A DNA stretch of 7,400 nt from Gammaproteobacteria bacterium (GTDB taxonomy: Bacteria > Pseudomonadota > Gammaproteobacteria > Enterobacterales > Alteromonadaceae): NCBI GenBank assembly GCA_027484495.1, contig JAIXSW010000460.1:1-7400 (forward strand), given 5' to 3'. Position numbers and translations under genes: made by a program. This document shows, in pieces, positions 1 through 5,978 of the stretch; the first letter of the stretch is position 1, and the number at the start of each line of letters is the position of its first letter. Under the pieces are notes generated by a model. That model was not told where the DNA came from. It ran no database searches and was given only the letters and a program-made list of their open reading frames with translations.

Positions 1-656
1 CTGTTTTACTGGATATGGACGGCACTCTGCTCGACCTGCACTTTGATAACCATTTTTGGCTGGAGCATTTGCCAAAACGCTGGAGTGAATTGACCGGTAT
101 TGCCGAAACCGAGGCCCGCGCCACGCTCAGAGCTGAATATGCCGTGTTGCACGGCAAGATCGAATGGTATTGCCTCGACTACTGGACACGCCGGCTGAAT
201 TTACCGATCACCGCACTCAAACGTGAAATCAGTGACAAAATCGCCATGCGCGAGGACACCCCGGCGTTTTTACAGGCATTACAGCAAAGTGGTCGCCGCA
301 TTGTGCTGGTAACGAACGCTCACCCTGACAGTCTGTCACTGAAAGTCGAACTGACGCCATTGGCGACTTACATTGATGAGCTGATTTCAACACATGAATT
401 TGGCGTGACCAAAGAACAACAGGAGTTATGGCAACAGCTGCAGGCCAGACTCGGCTTTGACGCCAAACGCACCTTGTTTGTCGACGACAGCTTGCCGATT
501 TTACATGCCGCACAGCAATTTGGTATCGGTCATCTGTTGGCCGTGGCCAACCCGGACAGCCAGCAGCCGGTGCGGCACATCGATGAGTTTCCGGCGATTG
601 TCGATTATCGTGATTTAGTAGCAGACATACTGGCATCGCCCGTCACAGCACGTTAA
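1..656 (+). CDS. yrfG: HAD-superfamily hydrolase, probable GMP/IMP nucleotidase YrfG (5' partial)
   Basis: Cytoplasmic phosphatase of the haloacid dehalogenase superfamily. The E. coli relative YrfG dephosphorylates GMP and IMP, and the same substrates are inferred here. The reading frame is open to the left edge: codons from base 3 read VLLDMDGT, so the ATG at 15 is the Met inside catalytic motif I (DxDGT: nucleophile Asp at 12-14, acid/base Asp at 18-20) and not the start. About 13-15 N-terminal residues are probably missing, judged against the roughly 222-residue E. coli protein as remembered. Counting from the Met at 15, motif II is LVTNAH (residues 98-103), the motif III Lys is in GVTKEQ (130-135), and motif IV is TLFVDDS (153-159). 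The segment WYCLDYW near residue 51 and the LDLHFDN stretch also match YrfG. It is convergent with gspN and ends 9 bases before a terminator, so it is the last gene of its transcript. Family assignment is firm; substrate is inferred. Confidence 0.9.
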   Translation, partial: VLLDMDGTLLDLHFDNHFWLEHLPKRWSELTGIAETEARATLRAEYAVLHGKIEWYCLDYWTRRLNLPITALKREISDKIAMREDTPAFLQALQQSGRRIVLVTNAHPDSLSLKVELTPLATYIDELISTHEFGVTKEQQELWQQLQARLGFDAKRTLFVDDSLPILHAAQQFGIGHLLAVANPDSQQPVRHIDEFPAIVDYRDLVADILASPVTAR

Positions 657-665
657 AGCGATGCT

Positions 666-709
666 ACAGAAACAACAAAGCCAGCATAAGCTGGCTTTGT
701 TGTTTCTGT
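666..709. terminator. Bidirectional intrinsic terminator between convergent yrfG and gspN
   Basis: This is a perfect 20-bp inverted repeat: left arm 666-685, loop ATAA at 686-689, right arm 690-709. The inner stem AAAGCCAGC/GCTGGCTTT is GC-rich at its tip. The outer left arm is A-rich and the outer right arm is T-rich (TTTGTTGTTTCTGT), so a hairpin followed by a U-rich tract forms in either direction. It starts 9 bases after the yrfG stop and ends 11 bases before the gspN stop (both read on the plus strand), where terminators for two convergent transcripts are expected. Confidence 0.88.
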
Positions 710-720
710 GTTAAGGCGCA

Positions 721-1482
721 TCATTGCGTACGGATCTGACCACCAAACTGGATGGTGTAACGGCCTTCGGCATCCGGCTGCGACACAAATCGCATCGCGT
801 CATGCACTTCTTTTGGTAAAGACGCATCTGGTTTTAACGTGCCGGCTAACTGATACCGGCCCGCCATCACGTCGGCGGTTACTGCCAGCGCCAGTGGGTT
901 GTCCGGGGCTGTCACCAGCCGCAGGTTGCCTTGTTCACAGCTGAGTGTTGCATCGATTTGACGCAGATCCAACCAGCCAATCGGTGATTTAAACCGTGCC
1001 TGTTGCCAGCTGGCTGCACCGTTTAAACTGGCACAATAAGGCTTACCTTTGGCAAACTCTTTGATATTCAGAACGATAGCGCCACTAGCGTCGACCGGCA
1101 TTGGCAACTGCAGATTTTGCATAATGCCGCCAATCGGCCAGCGCACTGTGGCTTGTTGCAACGCATAACTGGCTGGATTGATACTGCCCTGTAACTGCAG
1201 ATACGGCTGGCTGTCGTCTTTGACATCACCGGCCGACAGCTGCACGCCTAATTGTCCACGCCACAGGCTGGCCGGATCAAGCTGCCAACGCACGTTGGTC
1301 AGGTAAACCGGCGGCCGCGAAACGGCGTCAATCTGACCTTGCCACAGGCTGCCCTGAACTTTGCCGATTTGCACTTCAGGTGGCAGCGGCGCCAGTTTTA
1401 ACCAGACCGACGCCGGCGTCAGCACCGCCATAAACAACAAATAGGCCAGCGCGCCGATGACAATAAACCACAACTTCTTCAT
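721..1482 (-). CDS. gspN: Type II secretion system protein N (GspN)
   Basis: Accessory inner-membrane component of the type II secretion system. In several species it is not essential, and its exact role is not settled. The product is about 253 residues, a normal length for the family. A single N-terminal membrane segment (about residues 4-23) is followed by a periplasmic domain with a GSLWQGQ motif near residue 44, typical of GspN. The periplasmic part has a Cys in PYCASL and one in LSCEQG, a possible disulfide. The ATG at 1482 is preferred over the TTG one codon upstream (1485) because AAGAG lies 8 bases ahead of the ATG. The gene is last in the gsp cluster, separated from gspM by a 72-base gap, and is followed by the shared terminator. 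Identification rests on position, topology and the motif. Confidence 0.88.
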   Translation of the reverse strand: MKKLWFIVIGALAYLLFMAVLTPASVWLKLAPLPPEVQIGKVQGSLWQGQIDAVSRPPVYLTNVRWQLDPASLWRGQLGVQLSAGDVKDDSQPYLQLQGSINPASYALQQATVRWPIGGIMQNLQLPMPVDASGAIVLNIKEFAKGKPYCASLNGAASWQQARFKSPIGWLDLRQIDATLSCEQGNLRLVTAPDNPLALAVTADVMAGRYQLAGTLKPDASLPKEVHDAMRFVSQPDAEGRYTIQFGGQIRTQ

Positions 1483-1554
1483 CAAATGTACTCTTATCCC
1501 GTGCTGGTTTTGTCACAAACCGATTGATACCAAGACTTGTGATCTCAGATCCAT
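1483..1554. other. gspM-gspN intergenic gap, the only one of any size in the cluster
   Basis: All other gene pairs in this cluster overlap or are separated by 4 bases, whereas this gap is 72 bases. It holds the gspN ribosome binding site, a short imperfect hairpin candidate (TCACAA at 1513-1518 with TTGTGA at 1537-1542, 18-base loop) and a small palindrome GATCT-C-AGATC at 1541-1551. None of these has a U-tract, so I do not call a terminator. No convincing promoter is seen. Confidence 0.5.
1491..1495 (-). promoter_or_regulatory. Ribosome binding site deciding the gspN start
   Basis: AAGAG on the minus strand lies 8 bases before the ATG at 1482. This spacing favours that ATG as the start over the adjacent TTG at 1485, which would give a protein one residue longer. 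Confidence 0.5.
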
Positions 1555-2016
1555 TTATTCCAGTACCAGCCGGCGCACCCGCACGACACCCGGTACATCC
1601 GTATCTGTCACTTCGAGCTGCACCAGCTGCACGCCATGCTCACCCTGCAACAGCTGCAACCAGCGCAGCAGTTGTTCAAAGGCGACGTCTTCCAGCATCA
1701 GGTCGAGCTGCTCGTCTTTCGGCTGCATCCGGCTGACATTAATCTGAAATTGCCGGCTGGTCTGTGACACTTTGTCATTCAGACTGCCACCAGCGCCAGT
1801 GGCAGGAGCCGCGGCCAATTGTGGTAACTTGCCTTTGAGCCAGACCAGCTGTTCGGATGCTGTCGTTGCAGCCAGTTGCTGACTTTCACGCGTCTGATGC
1901 AAAGGCGCCCAGATCAGCGCATAAAATAGACCGATGCCACCAACGACCCCAAGCATACTGACCAGTTGCTGTTCGCGCCGTTGCAGGCTGTTCCACCATA
2001 ATAAAACTGCTTTCAT
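1555..2016 (-). CDS. gspM: Type II secretion system protein M (GspM)
   Basis: Inner-membrane assembly protein that binds and stabilises GspL and helps couple the GspE ATPase to the pseudopilus. The 153-residue product has the family architecture: a short cytoplasmic start (MKAVLLWWNSLQRREQQ), one membrane segment at about 18-37, a Gln-rich helical stretch at about 40-68, then a small periplasmic domain expected to be ferredoxin-like (about 80-153). The N-terminal W..L..REQ pattern is typical of GspM. The ATG at 2016 overlaps the gspL stop in an ATGA junction and has GGAG at 2023-2026, 6 bases upstream, so translation is probably coupled to gspL. Sequence conservation in this family is low, so position between gspL and gspN is important support. 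Confidence 0.93.
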   Translation of the reverse strand: MKAVLLWWNSLQRREQQLVSMLGVVGGIGLFYALIWAPLHQTRESQQLAATTASEQLVWLKGKLPQLAAAPATGAGGSLNDKVSQTSRQFQINVSRMQPKDEQLDLMLEDVAFEQLLRWLQLLQGEHGVQLVQLEVTDTDVPGVVRVRRLVLE

Positions 2017-3206
2017 GATTTACTCCGCAGCGTCAGTGTGCCCTGCACTTTGCCTTCGATCTGGCTTAATGCGCCCTGATCTACCTGAAAACCTTGCTGT
2101 TGCAGTTGTGCTTTTAACGCTTCAAAGCGCTGGAAACTGGCGGCGGTCGCCAGTAACTTTAACTCAGCTTTTTTACTTTCATATTTCAGGCTGTTCAGCA
2201 GGACTGGTTCAGTGCCGCCGAGCGCTGGCGCAACACTCCCTAACAAGACCGTCAAGCTGTGCTGACCTTGCGCCCCAGTGGCTGCCAGTTTACGTTCGAC
2301 CTGACGTTTCAGGTTGACCACGCGTTCAGTCGGGAACTGTTGCTTATACAAAGCGCTGGCCTCTGTGCGGGCCTGGTCCGCCTGACGACTAAATTGCCAC
2401 GCTTCAACGCCAACCACCGTCAGATAAAGTAGTGCACAGGCCGCTGCCAGACTGCCACTGAGCCGCCACTGTGCCCAATGTTTGTTGCTGGCTTTTTTCG
2501 GTGCATAAGCACCTTGCAGCAAATTAAACGACACCACATCAAGTTGTTGCGCCAGCAAAGCCAGTGGCAATTCCGCCGGAGCCAGCTGATGTGGCTGTGC
2601 CGCGCAGTATTCTGGCCATGGGCTATAACTCAGCACTTCTGGCAGTGCTGCCAGCTGCAAATAATCCGGCCACCAGCTGTCATCAATACAACTCAGCTGC
2701 CATTCGCCCTGACGTAACAACCATTGTGAACCCAGCTGCAGCGCTACCGGCTGTTCCAGCACAGGCAACAACAATGCATCAGGTAATAACCGGCGCGGTG
2801 TAAAACCAGCCTGCTGTAACAGGCTCAGCCATTGCTCCAGCAACCCGCGCCGGACTACCGCGACTTGTTGCAGATATTGACTGTCCCGTTGCACGGTCTG
2901 CGCCGGCAATACCAGCAGTTGCTCAATATCTTCAGCCTGCTCTTCTTCGAGCATATACGGCAGCGCCTGCAAAATTTGCCGGGTTGGCTTGCCAGGCAGC
3001 GCCACTTCTTTCAGGACCACATCACAGGCAGGCAACAATGCAGTTAAAGGCCGGTCCACACCAATGCGTTCCGCCAACCCTGTCAGCTCAGTGGCATCCG
3101 CCAGTTCACCGGAAGCAATGACTTCGGCTGCGGCTGCCGACCAAATCAGCCACCACAGTGGTTGTTGTGGCGTGCTGCCAAGTCTGATGATTAATTGTTC
3201 ACTCAC
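2013..3206 (-). CDS. gspL: Type II secretion system protein L (GspL)
   Basis: Bitopic inner-membrane protein that recruits the secretion ATPase GspE through its cytoplasmic actin-like domain and partners GspM in the periplasm. The 397-residue product is normal in length. Cytoplasmic domain: about residues 1-245, including LPGKPTRQILQALPYMLEE (69-87) and the conserved NLLQGAY at 228-234 near the membrane. Membrane segment: about 249-268. Periplasmic part: a helical linker (about 272-310) and a ferredoxin-like domain to the end. The start is GTG at 3206, overlapping the gspK stop as GTGA, with GGAGG at 3213-3217 spaced 6 bases away. The stop overlaps the gspM ATG. Identification is firm. Confidence 0.95.
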   Translation of the reverse strand: MSEQLIIRLGSTPQQPLWWLIWSAAAAEVIASGELADATELTGLAERIGVDRPLTALLPACDVVLKEVALPGKPTRQILQALPYMLEEEQAEDIEQLLVLPAQTVQRDSQYLQQVAVVRRGLLEQWLSLLQQAGFTPRRLLPDALLLPVLEQPVALQLGSQWLLRQGEWQLSCIDDSWWPDYLQLAALPEVLSYSPWPEYCAAQPHQLAPAELPLALLAQQLDVVSFNLLQGAYAPKKASNKHWAQWRLSGSLAAACALLYLTVVGVEAWQFSRQADQARTEASALYKQQFPTERVVNLKRQVERKLAATGAQGQHSLTVLLGSVAPALGGTEPVLLNSLKYESKKAELKLLATAASFQRFEALKAQLQQQGFQVDQGALSQIEGKVQGTLTLRSKS

Positions 3207-4306
3207 CCAGGGCCTCCAAAGCGCCGCGCGACCACCTGCACCTGATCATCTTCAAGTTTCAGCAGGCTGGTCAAACTAAAATTACTGTCGGCAGTATCAA
3301 TACTAATCTCTGCCTGAAAATACTCAGATTTTACCGAAAACAACGTTTTCACTTCCGCACTGGGTGTTTGCGTGAATACCGAACTGTTGCTGCTGAAAAA
3401 GTCATCAACACTGTCGTAACCCTTCTCCGGTCTGTTGCTAATCAGCGATTTTGCATCGTCTTCGGTCAGCCCCGGAATTAACGCAGCCAGCACCGGCGCT
3501 TGTTGTTCTGTCATCGTATTCACGTTCATCTGCAAGGTTCCGACTTGCGGGATCACACAAACCAACGGTGCTACCAAAGCATAGTCGGCCGGTGTCATAT
3601 CCAGAATCACCCGCAGTTCTGACTTGCTGACCATCAGACTGTTCGCACTGTAATACGGCAGCTCCAGCGCGGCATAATCGTTTTCTTCGGCGCCACCGGC
3701 ACTTTGTAGAGTGCTGTCCGCGTCCAGCCAGTCTGCGACCCGCGCCACCAGATAATCTGGCGGCATCGACAGTTCCACCGCGTTTTGCTCCAGCAATCTT
3801 AAAAAGGCCTGTTGCGCCGGCGATTGCTGATTCGGGTTACGGTTAGTATTCCCCTCAGCCTTTTTTTCCGCGTCATTTTGCGCACCAGCACCACGACCGT
3901 TATTGTTATCTGGATTTTGGTCGCTATTTGGATCTGTGCCACCGCCCGGAGTATTGCCCGTCACAGGTCGCAGCGAATTTAAGTTAAAACAAGCCTGCAG
4001 ATCGGTGACAGTGCCGCTGATCGTTGCCTGTTCGACCGGGAACACTGCGCCTTGCGTCGCCCACTCCTGACTAAGGTTGACCGTTTCTTTGCCTGCCGCC
4101 GATTTTTTCAGCAGCCGCTGGATAAATTGTTCGGCGCCCAGTGCCAGCCAAATCGCTTGCTGGCGCTGCTGTAAATTGATCTGCCGTTGTAGCTCCAGTT
4201 GCAAGCGGCCACTCATACTGACGGCGATCAGCACGACAAATGCCACCACCATCATCACAGCGATCAACGCCACGCCGCGCTGTGACCGGCGATTCAGCGA
4301 CTTCAT
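3203..4306 (-). CDS. gspK: Type II secretion minor pseudopilin GspK
   Basis: Largest minor pseudopilin, which caps the tip of the pseudopilus with GspI and GspJ. The 367-residue product starts with a prepilin-type leader: basic MKSLNRRSQRG, then VALIAVMMVVAFVVLIAV as the hydrophobic helix. Cleavage is expected after Gly11. Position +5 of the mature protein is Ala instead of Glu, which is the known hallmark of GspK. DLQACFNLNSL (102-112) begins the globular part. WLDAD (193-197) and the later helix-hairpin-helix-like PGLTEDDAKSLISNRPEKGY with VDDFF (278-304) are family features. Residues about 114-163 are an unusual Asn/Gly/Pro-rich insertion. Cys106 and Cys250 (VCVIP) could form a disulfide. 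The ATG at 4306 overlaps the gspJ stop (ATGA), with GGAGG at 4311-4315. Confidence 0.95.
   Translation of the reverse strand: MKSLNRRSQRGVALIAVMMVVAFVVLIAVSMSGRLQLELQRQINLQQRQQAIWLALGAEQFIQRLLKKSAAGKETVNLSQEWATQGAVFPVEQATISGTVTDLQACFNLNSLRPVTGNTPGGGTDPNSDQNPDNNNGRGAGAQNDAEKKAEGNTNRNPNQQSPAQQAFLRLLEQNAVELSMPPDYLVARVADWLDADSTLQSAGGAEENDYAALELPYYSANSLMVSKSELRVILDMTPADYALVAPLVCVIPQVGTLQMNVNTMTEQQAPVLAALIPGLTEDDAKSLISNRPEKGYDSVDDFFSSNSSVFTQTPSAEVKTLFSVKSEYFQAEISIDTADSNFSLTSLLKLEDDQVQVVARRFGGPG
3213..3217 (-). promoter_or_regulatory. Shine-Dalgarno site for gspL, inside the end of gspK
   Basis: GGAGG on the minus strand, 6 bases before the GTG start of gspL, is read as part of the Gly-Gly-Pro-Gly codons that end gspK. 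It supports the GTG at 3206 despite the non-ATG codon. Confidence 0.65.
3818..3967 (-). other. Low-complexity Asn/Gly/Pro/Gln-rich insertion within gspK
   Basis: Codons for GspK residues about 114-163 encode a stretch dominated by Asn, Gly, Pro, Asp and Gln, with runs such as TPGGGTDPNSDQNPDNNNG and a short charged piece (DAEKKAEG). It lies just after the conserved CFNLNSL motif and before the AFLRLLEQ helix, so it should be a disordered surface loop. The reading frame is intact through it. Confidence 0.75.
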
Positions 4307-4920
4307 CTGGCCTCCCGCAGCGGCAGACTGAAGACGCGTTCAATAGTGCCCAACTGTGGCGATTTGAAGGTCATTTTCACTGCCAGTGGCCAGTTCGCCT
4401 GGTCCCAGAATTCTTTCCATTGTTCCTGACCATCTTCTTTGATCAGATAGCGGAATTTCAGCTCGTCGATGTCGTCGAGTAACGGCTGTACATTGGGCTC
4501 AGTGCCCGTCACCGCATCCGGGTACAAATAATACAGCCGTTGCAGCTGCCGCTCTTTTAAACGATAACCAACCAGCTGTACTTCGCTGCGCGCCAGCACC
4601 ATGCCCGGATTGGTCCAGCCGGCGTGACTAAAGGTGATACCATCGTCGTCGCTTTCAATCCAGTTCACCGCGCCGGCCAGCGTCTGTGCCACCGGCGCTT
4701 CCCCATTGACCCGGATCTGCCGGGCGCTGATTTGCCAGAAATCCCGATCCAATAACATCATCGCGCGCTGCAACTGCTGTAGCCGTAATGTGCCGGCACG
4801 CGACGCTTCGTCACTGCGGGTAACACTGTCGAGCACCGCGACAGAGGCCAGGCCGACCAGAGCAAAAATCGCCACAGCCAGCAGCATCTCAATAAAAGTA
4901 AAACCGCGATTATTGTTCAC
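4303..4920 (-). CDS. gspJ: Type II secretion minor pseudopilin GspJ
   Basis: Minor pseudopilin that forms the tip complex with GspI and GspK. I place the start at GTG 4920, giving 205 residues with the short leader MNNNRG followed by FTFIEMLLAVAIFALVGLASVAVL; cleavage is after Gly6 and Glu is at +5. An upstream TTG at 4935 would give 210 residues, but no good ribosome binding site precedes it and it would lengthen the overlap with gspI to 26 bases instead of 11. The body contains the GspJ-type segments QLQRAMMLLDRDFWQIS (about 50-65), WTNP, VQLVGYRL and the C-terminal LPLRE. A weak GGACGG lies close to the GTG. The stop overlaps the gspK ATG. Family is firm; the exact start is a judgement. 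Confidence 0.93.
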   Translation of the reverse strand: MNNNRGFTFIEMLLAVAIFALVGLASVAVLDSVTRSDEASRAGTLRLQQLQRAMMLLDRDFWQISARQIRVNGEAPVAQTLAGAVNWIESDDDGITFSHAGWTNPGMVLARSEVQLVGYRLKERQLQRLYYLYPDAVTGTEPNVQPLLDDIDELKFRYLIKEDGQEQWKEFWDQANWPLAVKMTFKSPQLGTIERVFSLPLREAR

Positions 4921-5284
4921 GTTGCCGTCCGACAAAGGTCTGCAGCGTCGATACTACGCGCTCCGGCTCTTCCAGCGGCCGCACCGTTACTTTTAACATG
5001 CGAAATTCAGCATCGTCGGTTTCGACCACTTCCAACACCCATTTCCAGCGGTTTTTGGCCATTTCTGCTTCGCCGTCCCGCGCTTGCGGTGGCCAGCGCG
5101 TCTCCAGCCTGGCCAGTTGCAATTGATTTTCGGCGACGTAACCGGCCATCGTCATCTCTTCGATCATGCCCATGGCGCGGATATGTTCCGTCGTTGCACG
5201 CATCACGGCAACGCCGGCGATGGCAAATACCGCCATCGCGATCATCAGTTCAATCAGCGTGAAGCCATTAACGCGTTTGTTCAA
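4910..5284 (-). CDS. gspI: Type II secretion minor pseudopilin GspI
   Basis: Minor pseudopilin that nucleates the tip complex with GspJ and GspK. The 124-residue product is normal in length. Leader MNKRVNG is followed by FTLIELMIAMAVFAIAGVAVM, with cleavage expected after Gly7 and Glu at mature +5. The AENQL motif at 51-55 is characteristic of GspI (compare the usual W/ADNQL form), and a W.W.LEV strand follows at about 80-86. The start codon is TTG at 5284; no ATG or GTG is available that keeps the leader, and a GGAG lies 10 bases upstream. It overlaps the end of gspH by 17 bases, so it is probably translated by coupling. Confidence 0.94.
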   Translation of the reverse strand: MNKRVNGFTLIELMIAMAVFAIAGVAVMRATTEHIRAMGMIEEMTMAGYVAENQLQLARLETRWPPQARDGEAEMAKNRWKWVLEVVETDDAEFRMLKVTVRPLEEPERVVSTLQTFVGRQREQ

Positions 5285-5978
5285 TCTGCCCCCGCTCCAG
5301 TGGAATACTGAATACCGCTTTGAGACTTTGGCTCAGTGCTGGCCGTTCCGTGTTTTCAATCAGCTCCAGCAAAAAGGGGCTGATTTCACCACTGGATAAA
5401 ATAAACACGGTCGGATAGCGCGGGTCTTTTTTCTGCGGCGGTGTCGTCAGAATACCGGTTTGGCGTTTTTTCGGCTTTTTCACTTTGCCATCTGCCTGCG
5501 CCTTGTCGGCTTCCGCTTGTTGCTTTTGCTCTTCCGCTAGCTGCTTTTCCGCATCCAACTCATCAAAGCTGTTGGCTTCGGACAAGCCATCATCTTCCGG
5601 CTCAAACTCGGCACGACTCAGCAGATTCTGCTCAGCCCATTCCAGACCTTCCAACTCGATTTTGGCACTGAAACCGGGCTTAAATTCATAAGGCGCCAGC
5701 GCTTTTGGCTCGCGGATCGTACGCCATTTATCCAGTTCAAACAGCATAAACCGGTAGCCTTTATCGTCGATAAACAGCCCCAGTTCGACGTTTTTCAGCA
5801 TCGCCAGCTCAGCCGCCAGCTGAATGCGCGCCTGTAGTTTTTCGGTTTCTTTGCCAAGCGTTTGTTGCCGGCTTTCGCCACTGAAGGAATACACCACTGT
5901 GGCTGCCAGCAATCCAATCAACAGGATCACCAGCAACACCTCAATCAGGGTAAATCCTCCGGCGCGGCGTCTGTTCAT
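5268..5978 (-). CDS. gspH: Type II secretion minor pseudopilin GspH
   Basis: Minor pseudopilin linking the tip complex to the GspG shaft. The leader MNRRRAGG precedes FTLIEVLLVILLIGLLAATVVYSF; cleavage is after Gly8 and Glu is at +5. The helix continues to EKLQARIQLAAELAMLKN (about 46-63), followed by LGLFIDDKGYRFMLFELDKW (66-85) and FILSSGEISPF (192-202), both diagnostic for GspH. At 236 residues it is longer than the usual 170-200, because of a charged insertion at about 124-186. From memory, Vibrio cholerae EpsH has a shorter acidic stretch at the same place, just before its FVLSSGE motif. The ATG at 5978 shares one base with the gspG stop (TAATG). The ribosome binding site is weak. Confidence 0.95.
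   Translation of the reverse strand: MNRRRAGGFTLIEVLLVILLIGLLAATVVYSFSGESRQQTLGKETEKLQARIQLAAELAMLKNVELGLFIDDKGYRFMLFELDKWRTIREPKALAPYEFKPGFSAKIELEGLEWAEQNLLSRAEFEPEDDGLSEANSFDELDAEKQLAEEQKQQAEADKAQADGKVKKPKKRQTGILTTPPQKKDPRYPTVFILSSGEISPFLLELIENTERPALSQSLKAVFSIPLERGQIEQTR
5421..5609 (-). other. Charged helical/low-complexity insertion within gspH
   Basis: Codons for GspH residues about 124-186. The first part is acidic (EFEPEDD, then NSFDELD). The middle (about 138-163) is an Ala/Gln/Glu/Lys stretch of the kind that forms a single charged helix or coiled coil. The last part is basic (KVKKPKKR, 165-172) and runs into a Pro/Thr-rich linker before the conserved FILSSGE strand. No frameshift is seen. 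Confidence 0.75.

Noticed and set aside
229..636. Minus-strand open frame of 135 codons opposite yrfG
   Set aside because: It lies entirely within a clear HAD phosphatase gene on the other strand, has Arg/Pro/Cys-rich shadow composition and no recognisable domain.
1491..1518. Promoter for gspN (TTGTGA, 16 bases, TAAGAG on the minus strand)
   Set aside because: Only 4 of 6 and 3 of 6 matches to the -35 and -10 consensus, and the -10 would coincide with the gspN ribosome binding site.
1513..1542. TCACA and TGTGA half-sites in the gspM-gspN gap as a CRP-type operator
   Set aside because: The half-sites are in the reverse order and about 20 bases apart, unlike the TGTGA-N6-TCACA arrangement.
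1541..1551. Palindrome GATCT-C-AGATC
   Set aside because: Only 5-bp arms, no T-tract and no neighbouring copies; likely chance, although it contains two GATC sites.
1457..1747. Plus-strand open frame rich in Ser, Cys and Thr across the gspM-gspN gap
   Set aside because: It is mostly antisense to gspM; the Ser/Cys richness comes from reading the complement of Gln/Leu-rich codons. No ribosome binding site or family resemblance.
1934..2317. Plus-strand open frame of 127 codons antisense to gspL/gspM
   Set aside because: Antisense to two well-supported genes, with no domain or translation signal.
4071..4343. Second minus-strand open frame of 90 codons overlapping the gspK start and the gspJ end
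   Set aside because: It is a different frame of the gspK/gspJ junction, where both real genes have clear family features; no ribosome binding site or domain supports it.
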